Part shown: piece after piece, positions 10,791-21,934 of the stretch | Position numbering within the stretch: the first letter of the stretch is position 1 | Layout: each line of letters begins with the position of its first letter | Assembly (NCBI GenBank): GCA_030374765.1 | Contig: JARGXX010000068.1 | Span: forward strand, 4,898,001-4,962,000 | DNA: 64,000 nt | Reading direction: 5' to 3' | DNA from: Agarophyton chilense | Taxonomy: Eukaryota; Rhodophyta; Florideophyceae; Gracilariales; Gracilariaceae | Notes under the pieces: generated by a model | Told to the model about the DNA's origin: nothing | Seen by the model: the letters and a program-made list of their open reading frames with translations, nothing else | The model's database searches: none | Program-made: the position numbers and the translations under genes

Positions 10791-11075
10791 ACTGCGTAGA
10801 ATCGTAGCGGTAAGGGTGTCATAATCATCAGCATCCGGGATGAAACCAAGGCTCAAAGCGAAGTCCAAAGTTTCTGGGTTACTACAGAATTTGAGATTAA
10901 CGGGACGGATGGGTTCCGTCGTGGAACTACCCGATACGGTCTGTTGACTTGCACGAGCAGTAATCTCCTTGCGGTACTGATCGTACTTACGAAGGAACAC
11001 CCGAACGGACTCGGCGTCCATGCGGACCAGCGTTGGGTGATCAACCAAAGTGGTGACAAAAGATGCAGCGTGCAT
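10791..11075 (-). pseudogene. EA gag N-terminal remnant
   Basis: From the ATG at 11075: MHAASFVTTLVDHPTLVRMD, FLRKYDQYRKEI, then TEPIRPVNLKFC and LSLGFIPDADDYDTL, running into the LTR at 10790. The pattern (Leu/Phe-rich start, FL..YD.Y, basic RPV.LKFC) fits the gag start of the same oomycete/alga-like gypsy group as the EA integrase. The rest of gag is lost. Confidence 0.6.
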
Positions 11076-11213
11076 CTCAACCGCTGAGGTTTGTCACTGT
11101 GCCATATTGACCGAGCGGAATCAACGTTTTCTTCGGTGAGCGTAGAAATGACCGGGTTGGTTCAACAACTTCCTGTTGAATCTGAACTAATAGTAGTGAT
11201 CACTGTGGCAGAA

Positions 11214-11438
11214 TCAGGGAACAAACAAAGGGAAAGTTGACCGATAGTTCGATTGTTTACTCTAGTCTGTAGCGTACGGTAGCTACCAGGCTTATAACCC
11301 AACCGTACGGTCTCAGAGCTGCTTTGTCTCTCTGAAACGCTCAGCCACCTGTTCGGTATAGTAGTTCAAAGTGTAAGCCTAGAGGCTATGTCGAAAGCAA
11401 ACGCATATGCATCTGTCGTATCTAAACTGATAAGGTAC
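11214..11438 (-). repeat. EA 5' LTR, truncated
   Basis: Starts TGTGGCAG like the copy at 7515 and follows it block by block up to CTGATAAGGTAC. The remaining ~30 bp are replaced by the E2-family LTR that begins at 11439. Confidence 0.7.
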
Positions 11439-12325
11439 TGAAGGGCAATGCCCCTCAAGGGGGTTTCTTCCCAGTACTTAGAGATTTCGCTCGCTTGAGG
11501 ACTAGCTTGGTCTATGACAAGCGATACCGCTATTGCGTGCCGACGGCCGGTTAGGACCGGAAGTGCACACTGGTGGAAGACGTGGACTGCACGGATCCCG
11601 ACGCTCGAGTGCGAGGCGTGCCACACGTGGCCCAGAATCTACCTAATGGTTAGTATTATTTAGTAATTTTCAGTATTTATTTAGCTACACTATCGCTATT
11701 TAGTGTCTAATTTTCGGGCACGCGCCGACTGTCAGGGGCCGCGCGCCACACTACTTAGGAGGTTGAGCACTGCTCCCCAGTAAACACCCTCGTGAGAGAG
11801 ACCAAGGAGGAAGTCCTGGCTCTGAACTTTTTGACTTCGGCGCGTCTTCACCGCATGCTGCGTGAGCGCCCGTCGCACGTTAGTTCATCGACCCCTCTGT
11901 CGACCAGCGCGCTACCACAACCGTGGGTTCATATTTAATCGCCGACACTTGTCGTAGTCTCGCCCCTATACCGGGATTCGACCCTGTTTCCTCTTGTTCT
12001 CCTTTTTGGCTTTCGTGAGTGGCCGCCCCACTCACCCCGCTCGTCCACCTCATACGAGTGTTTCCTCGCTCTTTTTCCGACAATCGCCGTGGTACCGCTC
12101 CGCCTAGGATTGGTCACACCCCGGACTGTCCCGTTCTCACCTAAATACTCTAGGTATATCCCGCCGGATTGGCCTCGGTCTTACACCCGACTCCGTCGTG
12201 CCTTTCCAGAGTGGCTCTGTTTCTGTGCTCCGCTGGGACGCGTCTCCTCCGCCTAAGGCGTGTCTCTCAAGAGAGGAAGATCCCGAACATCTTCGTGGTT
12301 TCTCCGCTTCAAGCGTTGTCCTACA
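11439..12325 (+). mobile_element. Solo LTR of the E2 family
   Basis: 887 bp, TGAAGGGCAATGCCC... to ...GTTGTCCTACA. It is co-linear with the E2 LTRs at 50418-51303 and 60648-61452. Flanks GGTAC and TTCAC differ, so either the target duplication has decayed or one side was rearranged after insertion. Confidence 0.9.
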
Positions 12326-12420
12326 TTCACCTACACGGTATAGGTTAGTTGCCCCGCCGTTTGCCCCTGTTGGTTTAAACGGTGCCCTGTTACCATCGAG
12401 GTTTATTACGTCTACCTTCT

Positions 12421-12520
12421 AAGGTTGAGCGTCACCACGTTCCCTAAGGTTGAGCGTCACCACGTTCCCTAACGTTGAGCGTCACCACGTTCCCTAACGT
12501 TGAGCGTCACCACGCTCCCG
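12421..12520. repeat. Minisatellite, 4 x 25 bp
   Basis: Four head-to-tail 25-bp units containing GTTGAGCGTCACCACG. Units differ at only a few positions (AAGG/AACG start, last unit ends CTCCCG). The repeats lie between the solo E2-family LTR and the inverted E1-family LTR. Confidence 0.95.
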
Positions 12521-13082
12521 AGACAAGACAGTAGAAGACGCCAGAGGTGATTGTACGACAGTACTCCTCGCAACTCCACAATTCCACTGCCTTCGTTCCA
12601 GTCCCAGCCTGTGCCACTTTCCCTCAACAATTCGTGCATGTTCTTCCCGTCGTCTTCGTTCAAGTACCAAGGCGTACACAAGTACCACTAAAATGGCTTT
12701 TGTTTAAAATGTAGTATTCTACTATGTCGGGGAATCCGATAGGTTGGTTTTTCGCGAAGTCGCGGTTGGAACTCTTAAGTGAGTGTTATCATCAGCATTG
12801 TGATATGAAGCGGCATCCCGCATAGGATGCCTAGAGGCAGAATGTCTTAGTGGAACACGTGGCGTCATGGGTCGAGTGGCTTCCGACGGCGCGCGCATAG
12901 TTGCGACCCTTCCTAGGGGAATGCCATATTGGCAACGGCGCATGTAGTGGCGATCCACGTGGAGGGCTTTACTACTCTTTGAAGCTAGACGTCCATTATG
13001 GACCATAGCCATACAGTGGTTTGGCTAAGTGGCTGACCACTGGGTATTATTTATATATTTATTTGGGCACTCACCCTGTTAC

Positions 13083-14273
13083 ACAGTTGTGACGCAACGC
13101 GCCGGGCCCTTATTGAGGACAAGTAGCCACCCTCCTCCGACCTCCTTACACTATGCGGTGACGACGCCGTAGTAGCTGGCATACTGCCAGGATGGAATAC
13201 CGTGCATGGCGCTAGGTGTCATACGTGTGGCAATGGCCGGCAGCTAGTTCGTGTGGTTGGCACCATACAGTGCTCTGCACTGCTGCCTTGAAATTCTTAA
13301 TTTTATTTATTAGTTGTAATCTATCGTAATGGCTAACTGCTAAGCGGCCGGCGGTACTTGAGCGCCGGGTCGCCGGGTCCAATAGACCGAAGTAAAGTCC
13401 AAGGCGTGAGTGACGCCTCCGAACTACTAGTTCGTGTCTTGAGACTATAGGGTTATCAGACCTTCGTTCCCAGTCGACGCCGACAAGACAGACAGCAGTC
13501 TGATCAACTGCTGCAGAGGTATCTCTCGCGTTTTAGCCTATCGAGTATTCCCCGTCCAGTCCTTGCCCTCACGGCCATCGGTCGCCGCGTGGCGCATTGC
13601 ACTTTCGCTCGGTCTATTGGACCGCTGGCAGTTCTACTGCCCGAGCAGATTGTAGACCCGTATCCGTTGGATACCGAGGTGTGGATCGGGAGCCTCGGAT
13701 AAGTGAGTATCACTTCCAGGTGCAGCTGGTATAGCCAGGCAGGCGCATTCGTCTGGGAGCTGGTTCAATCCCAGGGCTTGCCCTGCTTTGCTATCGTCAC
13801 CCGTTGGGTGTGAGTGATTACCACTTTGTGGCGCCAGTCGCCATAGCCAAGTAGACGCTCTCGTCTGAGCTCTGGTACAATCTCAGGGCTTGCCCTGCTT
13901 TGTTATCGCCACCCGTTGGGTGAAGTGGTTGGTGCGTCGTTGCCGACGTTAGGGTCGTGGCGCTCGTCCGGGCTCTGGTACAATCCCGGGGCTCGCCCCG
14001 GCTACTCGTCATACGCGGCGTATATCCAGGCCGATCACTTCGGTTCGTGTCGGATCGACACCACTCCGAGCACGTCTTCCGGACGCCAAGAGCTCCCGTG
14101 GAACGATAGGAGTCTGTGTCTAGTCGACACTCCTCGCCTGTGAGACGACGCCTCTCTTGAGTCGTTGCGGACTCTAGGGCCAGATAGCCGACCCCGGCTT
14201 TCTAGGCTCTGCCTGTGCGTAGCTCTCGCCGCCCGCGGCTGGTCTCCCGAGTAGCGCATTGCGTTACAACAGT
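13083..14273. mobile_element. 1181-bp insertion with TG..CA ends, probably a solo LTR of another family
   Basis: The insert runs 13088-14268, between two ACAGT copies (13083-13087 and 14269-14273) inside an E1-family LTR. Its ends are TGTGACGCAACGC and GCATTGCGTTACA, imperfect inverted repeats of each other. A 5-bp target duplication with TG..CA fits a solo LTR best. It carries no coding capacity and has three imperfect internal repeats. Confidence 0.75.
13725..14010. repeat. Three imperfect ~110-bp internal repeats
   Basis: Each unit has a segment like CTGGTACAATCTCAGGGC followed by TTGCCCTGCTTTG, and the first two continue into a CACCCGTTGGGTG palindrome. They lie inside the 1181-bp insertion. 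Confidence 0.6.
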
Positions 14274-14611
14274 ATATAATGTACCAGAGGTGAGCGCCGA
14301 CTCCAAGTAAAGGAGACAACATGGGCATCATGACTATACTGTTCCTCGCTTATTATTCCTTAACCGGAGATCCGGACGAGCTATAATAGATAGTCAGCCC
14401 CCAACCACTTCACGAGCCGTCTCGTACCTACGTTCCATCAACATTTTACAGTTGCACTGTTCACCCTCGCTGGCGAGTAGTGGCCTTACACCCCACTTCC
14501 AGATCGCTGGTGTTGTAGCTCTACCACCCCTTTTCCTTCGCCGCAAGCGACCCATCGGCAGTCCGAACGCTGTCGCAGGTGTCTGCTCTCTCCGTTAGAG
14601 CAGATACTACA

Positions 14612-16439
14612 TAAAGCCAGGAAGTAGATCATGTCCACCCGCCAGCTCTCTCTTACACGCCGTTTCAATCACCATTCCTCCATGAAGTAGAGCGAGACAC
14701 TGAGTGTTCTGCAAACAGCAGAGTTCTTTCCAACTCTTCCACTTCCACCTCCGCTACCGCCCATGGAATATCGCCACCGTCACCCCTCTCCCAGATGAAC
14801 AATTCCCGGTTTCTTCCTGGCGTGCGCATCAACCGTTCCCCTGTCAACGCCGCTGGGTACGGGCGGCTTCCAGCGGGCACCGCCGACTCCATTCGCCGCC
14901 GGACCACCGGAAGACAGGATAACCGCCATGGGGCGGCCGGCAAGAACAGCAGTCGTGCGCGTAAGCACAGAAGAGCTAATCAGATGGCTGTAATGGGGGT
15001 GGCCGTGGATCTACGTTTACAGAAACAGACTTAAAAAGTTTTACAGCTGTTTAAAGAACACCTTGCTGTCGGTGCTGAACAGTGAGACACGGTCGCCAGG
15101 ATTAACAAGACGAAGTATCCTGATGAAAACCGCTCTACAGACTTCTTGAAAAGGGAGTCTGTAGAACTCCTGGTGAAGTACCATGCAAGCTCAAGAGCAA
15201 TACATTGAACAGCTGTCATTGAGCAGAGTCGTCTTCGACGGCATCGTCTAGCCGGGGTAAGTTTTATGTTTCCGTCAATGCTTTAGGGAGAAAGCGCTCA
15301 TGAAAAGGCGGCGAAAAGTTTAAAAAGAAACCGCATTGATCGATGGTCAAAACCGCTTTGAGTTAGAAGAGCTTGATCCGAGCCGCATTTATACAGAAAT
15401 GCAAACGCAGAGAGGCTGGGCTGCAAAAGATCACAGCGTGGAATGGGGTGATCTCTCCGCTGACGATCATCTCTCGAAATAGTGCTGCGAAACAACAATC
15501 GCCTCGTCATCCTAGAGACTTCGAGCAGCAAGGTAAGACGTATTAGAAACATGAGGATGGCCCTGCCAGGTAGATATGGTGTGAACAGATATACGTACTT
15601 TACAGAAATCCTAATGTTTTCTGTGCGAACGAACAATTTGTGTAATGTATCTTTGGACTATAGTGCCAAAAGTTGTGCCTACGTAAATTGTTTCCAGCAG
15701 TCTCCCAGTACTGCAGAAGAAAGAGTTACTATTGCAAAATTGAAAGGAAAGTGTCCTTTGAACGCGTGTGTTGCGAAATATTGCGCTTCGCACGTAACAC
15801 AATTTACGTGAATTTGTGAAGGCAATCCAACGGTGATGGGCAGACAGAGGCCAACGCGTCTCTTCGCGCTTGTTAGTAAAGATGTCGCAAGACGTTCTTT
15901 ACTATTTTTCCTCTTATCCCCCTTTTCTTTGTGTCTACGGCGTTAGCGCCGCTACGTTATAACGTTGCGAGAGCGCTTTGCCACTAATTGGCAAGGCGAA
16001 ATGTGTGACTCAAAATAAATAAAATATCTAAAAATCCGAGCTCGTGGTGCACCTCCAATCAAAACGAGATCACTGCACCGCAATGAAACACCACGACGCC
16101 AACAGAAAGAGCAATTCGACGTGGCTAATGTAACTTGTTTTTTGTGGTCTAAAACAAAAGTATATTGTGAAAAACGATCGGTGTCTTTCAGTCTTTTCTT
16201 TGACCGCCGCTGAGGATCATTTCGATCTGAATCGAATCTCGTGAATCCGATTATTTTAACTCATGGAAAATCACTATCTGCAAGTGCCGATAATGAGACC
16301 GCTTAATGAAAGGCATTATAGCTCCTCAAGCATGGGGTGAATGGGTGGAAACGAAGACGTAGAAGGATCTCACCAGGGCTCGTGCCCATCAACTACTGAA
16401 CTACTTTGTTGCATTCACGATTTACGTAATATGTTGAAG
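14612..16439. other. Intergenic, no gene recognised
   Basis: About 1.8 kb with only short unconnected frames and no LTR, tRNA or domain signal that I can support. It separates the nested retroelement block from the glutaredoxin gene. Confidence 0.5.
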
Positions 16440-17315
16440 TCATTCTGCACAGTAGTCGTACAACGGGATCTCAGCCACGGTTGAGTGATACTCGAGGTAA
16501 TCTCGGATTTTTGGAGGCAGTAGCAGACCCTTAATGATCGTCATAGACCGCAAACGCGGGAAGAGTACAATATCATCGTACGACAAGCCCTGCGGCGAGC
16601 AGCAGTAGGGCGAATGAATCATATCCCCCAATCGCTGAATACTGCTCTGAATGTGCGCAATGTACTCCGGTGATTTTTCTAGGTTGTCATCGTAGCTCGT
16701 CGGGTCCTGTAGAGGATGATTGCGCACATAAGCTTCCCTAGCGTCTCTAAACACAAACTCGGGCAGCGGCGCACGTGCAAAGCGCACGCGTGTAAGACGA
16801 CGCAACGGCATGGCAAATTCTTCCATCCAGCGAGTAATGTCCGTACGTTGAGATGCAGGCTTTAGCAAAGCGGAATCTCCGAAACGGCTGTCAGTATCAA
16901 CGGCGGCGCATATATCGAGACTTTCTGGGTATGCGGGACCGGAGGGACCATCTGGCTGGAAGATTGGTACCACCTTACGACCGACGAGCGCGGTAGGTGT
17001 GGAGACGTCGTCGTTGGCTAGCCATACAAGATTGTGTTTGATGTTCTTGAGGCCGAGCACGTGGCGCACACGCACGCAGAAAGGGCAATGGTCGTAGACA
17101 AACAGCTTGGGAAGGGGGTTGAGCACTACGCGGGGGGGAAGAGGGCGCGCGGTGGCAGTCGCTGACGAGGAGCTGCAAATGATCGCATGATGCGCAAGCG
17201 AGGGAGAAGGATATGCTCGGCGGCGAAGCAGTGCGGGAGCCGCAACGAAAGCCATCTCACAAGCAGTACTGTTAATGCGATTTCTGAGGAGATCGGGGTC
17301 CCCGGTCAAGAGCAT
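16440..17315 (-). CDS. Glutaredoxin 2 (GrxB-type) with N-terminal extension
   Basis: 291 aa from the ATG at 17315; a second ATG at 17255 (MAFVAAPALL) is equally plausible. After a 65-70 residue Ser/Ala/Arg/Pro-rich leader comes a bacterial Grx2 fold: KLFVYDHCPFCVRVRH with the redox CPFC at residues 77-80, GLKNI, ND..TPT.LVGRKVVPIF and YPESLDI. The C-terminal helical domain has SYDDIVLFPRLRSMTIIKGL near the end. This follows E. coli GrxB along its whole length, a GST-like glutathione-dependent oxidoreductase. The leader has the composition of an organelle transit peptide, with Phe at position 3 of the second start. I infer that the gene came from bacteria and was later fitted with a targeting signal. 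Confidence 0.88.
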   Translation of the reverse strand: MLLTGDPDLLRNRINSTACEMAFVAAPALLRRRAYPSPSLAHHAIICSSSSATATARPLPPRVVLNPLPKLFVYDHCPFCVRVRHVLGLKNIKHNLVWLANDDVSTPTALVGRKVVPIFQPDGPSGPAYPESLDICAAVDTDSRFGDSALLKPASQRTDITRWMEEFAMPLRRLTRVRFARAPLPEFVFRDAREAYVRNHPLQDPTSYDDNLEKSPEYIAHIQSSIQRLGDMIHSPYCCSPQGLSYDDIVLFPRLRSMTIIKGLLLPPKIRDYLEYHSTVAEIPLYDYCAE

Positions 17316-20300
17316 TTTGGAGCTCTCACATAAAGGTCATCAGATGTTTTTGGACCTCAGGTTACTGCAGTGGCAAGAGCCGAAACACACGGCGTCGCCA
17401 ACGTACGGCAGCTTTCCCAATCAGAAACGTGGCCTCAACATGTGATATTCATTACATAAATTGACACCTTTCTCCATATCTCGTTTACTCCCCATCATCA
17501 CTCAAAATCATCCAGAGGCACTAATTAAAATAGTACTGTAGCCTCAAATCAAATCGCATACAGAGTCATTGCATATGCGCTTCCATGCAGACAAAGTCAC
17601 CAAGCTGAAATTGAGTGGAAACCAATTGCGCACGAATAGGAAACAACGAAAGCACTTCTTTGTCACAAACTGAATCGTGCTTCTAGATGTATTAAATTGT
17701 CGGAACAATCACCCAACAAACCACATCCGAGAACATATTCTGAAAAAAGAGTAAAATGAAAAAGTGTTGTCCAGGGAGGCTACAACACTTTCTTCTCGTT
17801 TCAATCAAATAAATAACTTGCGAGCATGCTCCATATTTATTCTTATAAACTCCGGATTGCATATTTTTGATTATGTTAAAACAATGTTGGCCATGAACAA
17901 ATGCTAAGCTTCTTTCACTACCATTTTAAAAACGCTTAACAAAAGCTCTACAACGATATGAGCCTTAGCCGTGCAAGAATTCAAAGATCTACAAACCATT
18001 CGTTGGCACAAATATGCTAATGTTTTTTTAATATAGACTACATATCAATCTTTTTTTATTATTGGTAGCGCAAAAAAAGAATTAAACAATCCGGCAAACG
18101 TGATCAAGTCAGCACTATTGAAAATAATGTTTTCTATTATTGTTTGTAACCCCAGTGTGATATAAAAGCTGTGCTGGTCAGCTTAAAAGAATTGCTCTGT
18201 TTAAAAACTAAGTTTACCTCTAGAACGCAACAGCAAGTATTTTGAAAAACAATTTATTCCAAAAAAACTGTGACTACTGCTGAAGTTTATGTACACATCT
18301 GAGACCCACTCTAACAAAAAAAACCGCGAAATACATAAAACACTTCAACAGTTACTTATACGATAATCACTCGAAATCTCCTGCGCATTAACTGAATTAG
18401 AAACTTGTGTTCAACTGTGACACAGAGAGCTTTTGCTGTTAGTTAAAGTCACCATTTTTGAAAACAACCATTTTACATGAAATGCTGCAGAGCACAAACT
18501 ATTACATATTTAGACTCTTTTCAGAAAATGTTCATTTGAGAAAAAACGCAATATGTCACACAATATAGGGAACCCCGTTATCATATTTCAAGAGGTCCAT
18601 AGTTGATTTGCTTAATTGGCTGTCAGATCTTGGGACAATTTCAAGCATCCTACTAAACAGTTTTTGAAACTACGAACAAAAACTAATTCATGACCAAGGG
18701 CATGATTAGGCATGGTTTCATGGTAGAAATTCTGTGTAAAAGTGATATAAGAATCATTTGGTTGCCATTTTGCACTAACCACTGAAATTGCAATCATTTC
18801 TCAACCAAAGATCAACCCTAAAAACAAAATCTTCCAAAAAGCCTTTCCTTGGTTAGCAACTCAACTGTTTGTACTGTTACAGTCAGTACGACACGCTATA
18901 ATAAGTGTCTCTACCGGCATTACAAATTCAATGTTTTAATGTAGGATTATTAGGCTGTTCGACACCTTTTACAATAGGCGCATCTACGTAGAGTAGGGAT
19001 CAGTTAGGGGCTGTGACCAATCCTAGGGGTGGTTAGTTGAGGGGTTTTTCAATCATTTTTACTCCAAGTCATTCTGCAGGTAATCATCATTACATAAGGT
19101 GACACAGTTGGATTGAAACGCAAGACGGGTGGAGACACTCAAACAATGCAGCATTTGCCTTCTCTTTTTAATGATGAGTGTGATGGTGATAAAGAGTGCA
19201 TTTGCGTGTGCTACATATCTCTTCTCGGACACAGAATACTTCAGTAGCTCACGCTAACAAGTAAATTGACTCCAACATTCACCAGCTAGAACTACATGAT
19301 ACTCTGAGTGTAGATTTGTAATTATAAATATCTCGCAATCACCTCGTTCGTTCAGCAGGCAACTGATCGAGCGGGGCACAAAGAATGCTACTCAAAGTCA
19401 TTTTGCGGGAACTAACAAAGAGCCACAAAGGCCGAGTTGTATCCTTTCCGGTTATGGTTCTAAAAAAGTTTTTGTTTGTATCATTCGACTTCACATGCCC
19501 AGCAAGCTGGACTTCCTCACAAGACCCCGGCATTCATCATAACACACCAAAATATGAACAATAGAGAATGTATTCAAACAGGCCACACTCTAAAATGGCT
19601 ATTGTATAATCCTCTCATCGAACCCCGCTGGCGCTGCCTTTTTTCTCCCATTCGAACTCGACTTAGGTTACCGCTCCTTTTGAACAGTAGAATACTGTTT
19701 TTAAGTAGAAGAAAGCTCAGAATAGCTTTAAGACCCCTCTTTGGTGTCTCCAAGGCATGGAAGCCTTTTTCTCCGAAGCTACGTTGAAAATGTGTCACTA
19801 CACAAGTACGAATAGGATATATTGCATATTTTCTTGTAGCCTGACGACTAGTGTATTGGGACATGGATGAATTTCGCGGAGGAATGTGATGGAAGTACAG
19901 CCCATCCTATATGTGGATAGATCTACAAGGATGAAACGGGATATGGAGGTACATTTGTGCATAGGCAGTTTCATTATTGTTTTAGAAACTGATCTGCATA
20001 TGAAAATGCGTAGAAAGGAAAAGGCGAGCTATCGTGATCTACAGTGTCATGATTTCCCTCCTCTGTGAAAGCTTTATCGTTTTAATTATAAACAAACTAA
20101 ATGGAAGAGGGGACTACAGAGTCTAGTCAACTTTCCTACAACCTTTGAATTCTATCTACCTTGACCGATAAAAGCAACATAATTTACTTTAATCGTGATT
20201 TTTGTAAAATCTTTATGACAAAATGTTTTAGTTGTGGCTGGCAATTTTTCACATTGATGGTACAAAAATATAGAGTGGGCTTGTATTCTTACTGTTTCGT

Positions 20301-21190
20301 TGAATACAGACATTTTTTCTATTTTACCGCACAGACTTTCAGCACTTATCTGTTTATCGCGAAACCACTCATTGCAGTATGATTAGAAATCAAAATAACT
20401 TTTACTTCAAATCGGGCCTGTGTTCGTAAGGAAAGCAAGTTACATAAATATCTCGTTCGATAGTGGGTCAGTGGATTTTCAATATACAGAAAACAAAACA
20501 GTTTTATTATGTCAAAATTATTTGCGAAATTATTCTCCTCATGCTTTTGTCAAGAATGTTTTTTACTATGTGCTTGTTTTGGCAAAAATAGAGCAAAACG
20601 TTTAGGTTTTTACGGGTTTCTCATATCGTGCACGTATTCTCTGAAGGTCAGATAGGTTTTGTGGTACTTAAAATTTTAATACAGGTGCTAACGGCGACAA
20701 TGATGAAAATCTGCCCAGATCCACCATCTTAGAATTAAATAGAAATTTTCTTATCATCGTAATGAAGCTTGAACACTTTCTTCGAGCTCCAAGAGAAGCG
20801 AACACAGTTCGTCTTGAAGCGTGGGTTCGGGGCTCCCTCACGATTAGGTTTTGTGATGAAAAACGTTTCTCGGTTGTTGATCGGCAAGGACGATAAAAAT
20901 GCAATGTTGCGGATCCTAATGTTTTCTGTATCAGAATAAACTCATTTCCCTCTATTCATTTTTTTTCTTGCTCTGTTGTAAATATAATCTCTGCTTCTCA
21001 TGCAGACGGTGCATTTTTAATTGCGACCTGATTCATACTTGACATTCAGCTGAGGATACAAACCCCGCAGTCCTCATAGAGTCTAAGTTTGCACCCCCAG
21101 ATGATTCCGTCATTCCATCAAACAATTGAGTAGACCTTCCAAAAATACGCACAGGTTCCGGCAAAAGCAGTTCAACCCTCCAATGGAAAG
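17316..21190. other. AT-rich intergenic region
   Basis: Nearly 4 kb, distinctly richer in A and T than the gene-bearing sequence, with frames that are short and lack any motif. I see no RNA gene and no repeat shared with the rest of the window. Confidence 0.5.
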
Positions 21191-21934
21191 CTAAAACCTG
21201 CATCTATACGGTCCAAGTCGAATCCTCCTGCAAGTCATCTTCTCACAGCATTGATCCGTGCTGCTACACCTTGTTCCTTCCGTGTAGCATTTTCGGCATC
21301 GTTTCGGCCCCAAACGAATCCCATAGCACCCGAGTCGTGGACAACATTCTTCGCGATCACCGCACCTTGTGCTCTCCACCAAACAACTTCTGCATCTATG
21401 AGGACCCAGCTTAATAGGTCTGCACGAGTTGTCTCCACAACATTCGTTTCGACGACTACACCTCTCGTCTGCCTCCTTGCAGCTTGGAGTCCCGCTCGGA
21501 CACTGGCCCAAATTGAGCTTGTTCAAAAACTCTCCGCGTCGACCACTGTCTCCATTGCCACACGCTAGGCAAGATGTTGAGCCGCCCCGAACGTCAGCAT
21601 AAAACAACACTTTTTCAGTGACCAAGTCCCACCAGATTCCGAGTTTGCCACTCAGAGAAACCTCTTCACAGCGGCAATTTGTGCAGTGACCGTTGCACCC
21701 TGTGCCATCGCATACCATCCATGTGGGTTTTCCAATTTTACCGAGAGGATCACAAGGGGTGTTCTCGTCCACACGCCCCGCGTTGACCAAGCACCCGAAC
21801 GTGGTGCACTTTTTGCAGCAATTGCTGCTCGACAAAGGCGTCGGCTGATAGCATTGCTTTGCATTTACCGTGTACAAACAAAGCACCGCCGAAAAAGTAG
21901 GAACAACGAAAAAAACCCAACGATCTCCGCGCAT
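21191..21934 (-). CDS. Secreted protein with three tandem cystine-knot (ICK-type) modules
   Basis: 247 aa from the first ATG (21934); the longer frame opens with GTG. An N-terminal signal peptide is clear: MRGDRW, a hydrophobic core FFVVPTFSAVLCLY, then VNA with likely cleavage before KQCYQ. Residues 26-150 are Cys-rich without a family I know. Residues 152-247 are three copies of an exact 32-residue unit with spacing C-x6-C-x5-CC-x4-C-x9-C, each with an LGPxRCR end. That spacing is the inhibitor cystine knot pattern found in many unrelated secreted peptides (protease inhibitors, antimicrobial peptides, channel-acting peptides). Function cannot be read from the fold; I make no claim of toxicity. 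It stands alone, with no close neighbour gene. Confidence 0.85.
   Translation of the reverse strand: MRGDRWVFFVVPTFSAVLCLYTVNAKQCYQPTPLSSSNCCKKCTTFGCLVNAGRVDENTPCDPLGKIGKPTWMVCDGTGCNGHCTNCRCEEVSLSGKLGIWWDLVTEKVLFYADVRGGSTSCLACGNGDSGRRGEFLNKLNLGQCPSGTPSCKEADERCSRRNECCGDNSCRPIKLGPHRCRSCLVESTRCGDREECCPRLGCYGIRLGPKRCRKCYTEGTRCSSTDQCCEKMTCRRIRLGPYRCRF

Larger units (their letters stand above)
7515..11438 (-). mobile_element. EA: old Ty3/gypsy element, nested and deleted
   Basis: Remnant of a gypsy element on the minus strand: 3' LTR at 7515-7746, integrase and RNase H end at 7757-9463, gag remnant at 10791-11075, 5' LTR at 11214-11438. Protease, reverse transcriptase and most of RNase H are missing. 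In their place sits an E1-like LTR (9464-10790) that itself contains a younger solo LTR. The 5' LTR is cut by an E2-family LTR at 11439. Its proteins differ clearly from E0-E3 and resemble, as I recall them, gypsy elements described from oomycetes and some algae. Confidence 0.75.
12710..14611 (+). mobile_element. Inverted E1-family solo LTR split by a 1.18 kb insertion
   Basis: Opposite orientation to E1. Left part 12710-13087 begins TGTAGTATTCTACTATG; right part 14274-14611 ends GAGCAGATACTACA. Flanks TAAAA (12705-12709) and TAAAG (14612-14616) are a target duplication with one mismatch. Removing 13088-14268 and one ACAGT copy restores a continuous LTR of about the E1 length. Confidence 0.88.

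Noticed and set aside
13088-14268. DNA transposon
   Set aside because: Inverted ends are short, begin TG and end CA, the target duplication is 5 bp and there is no transposase; a solo LTR fits better.
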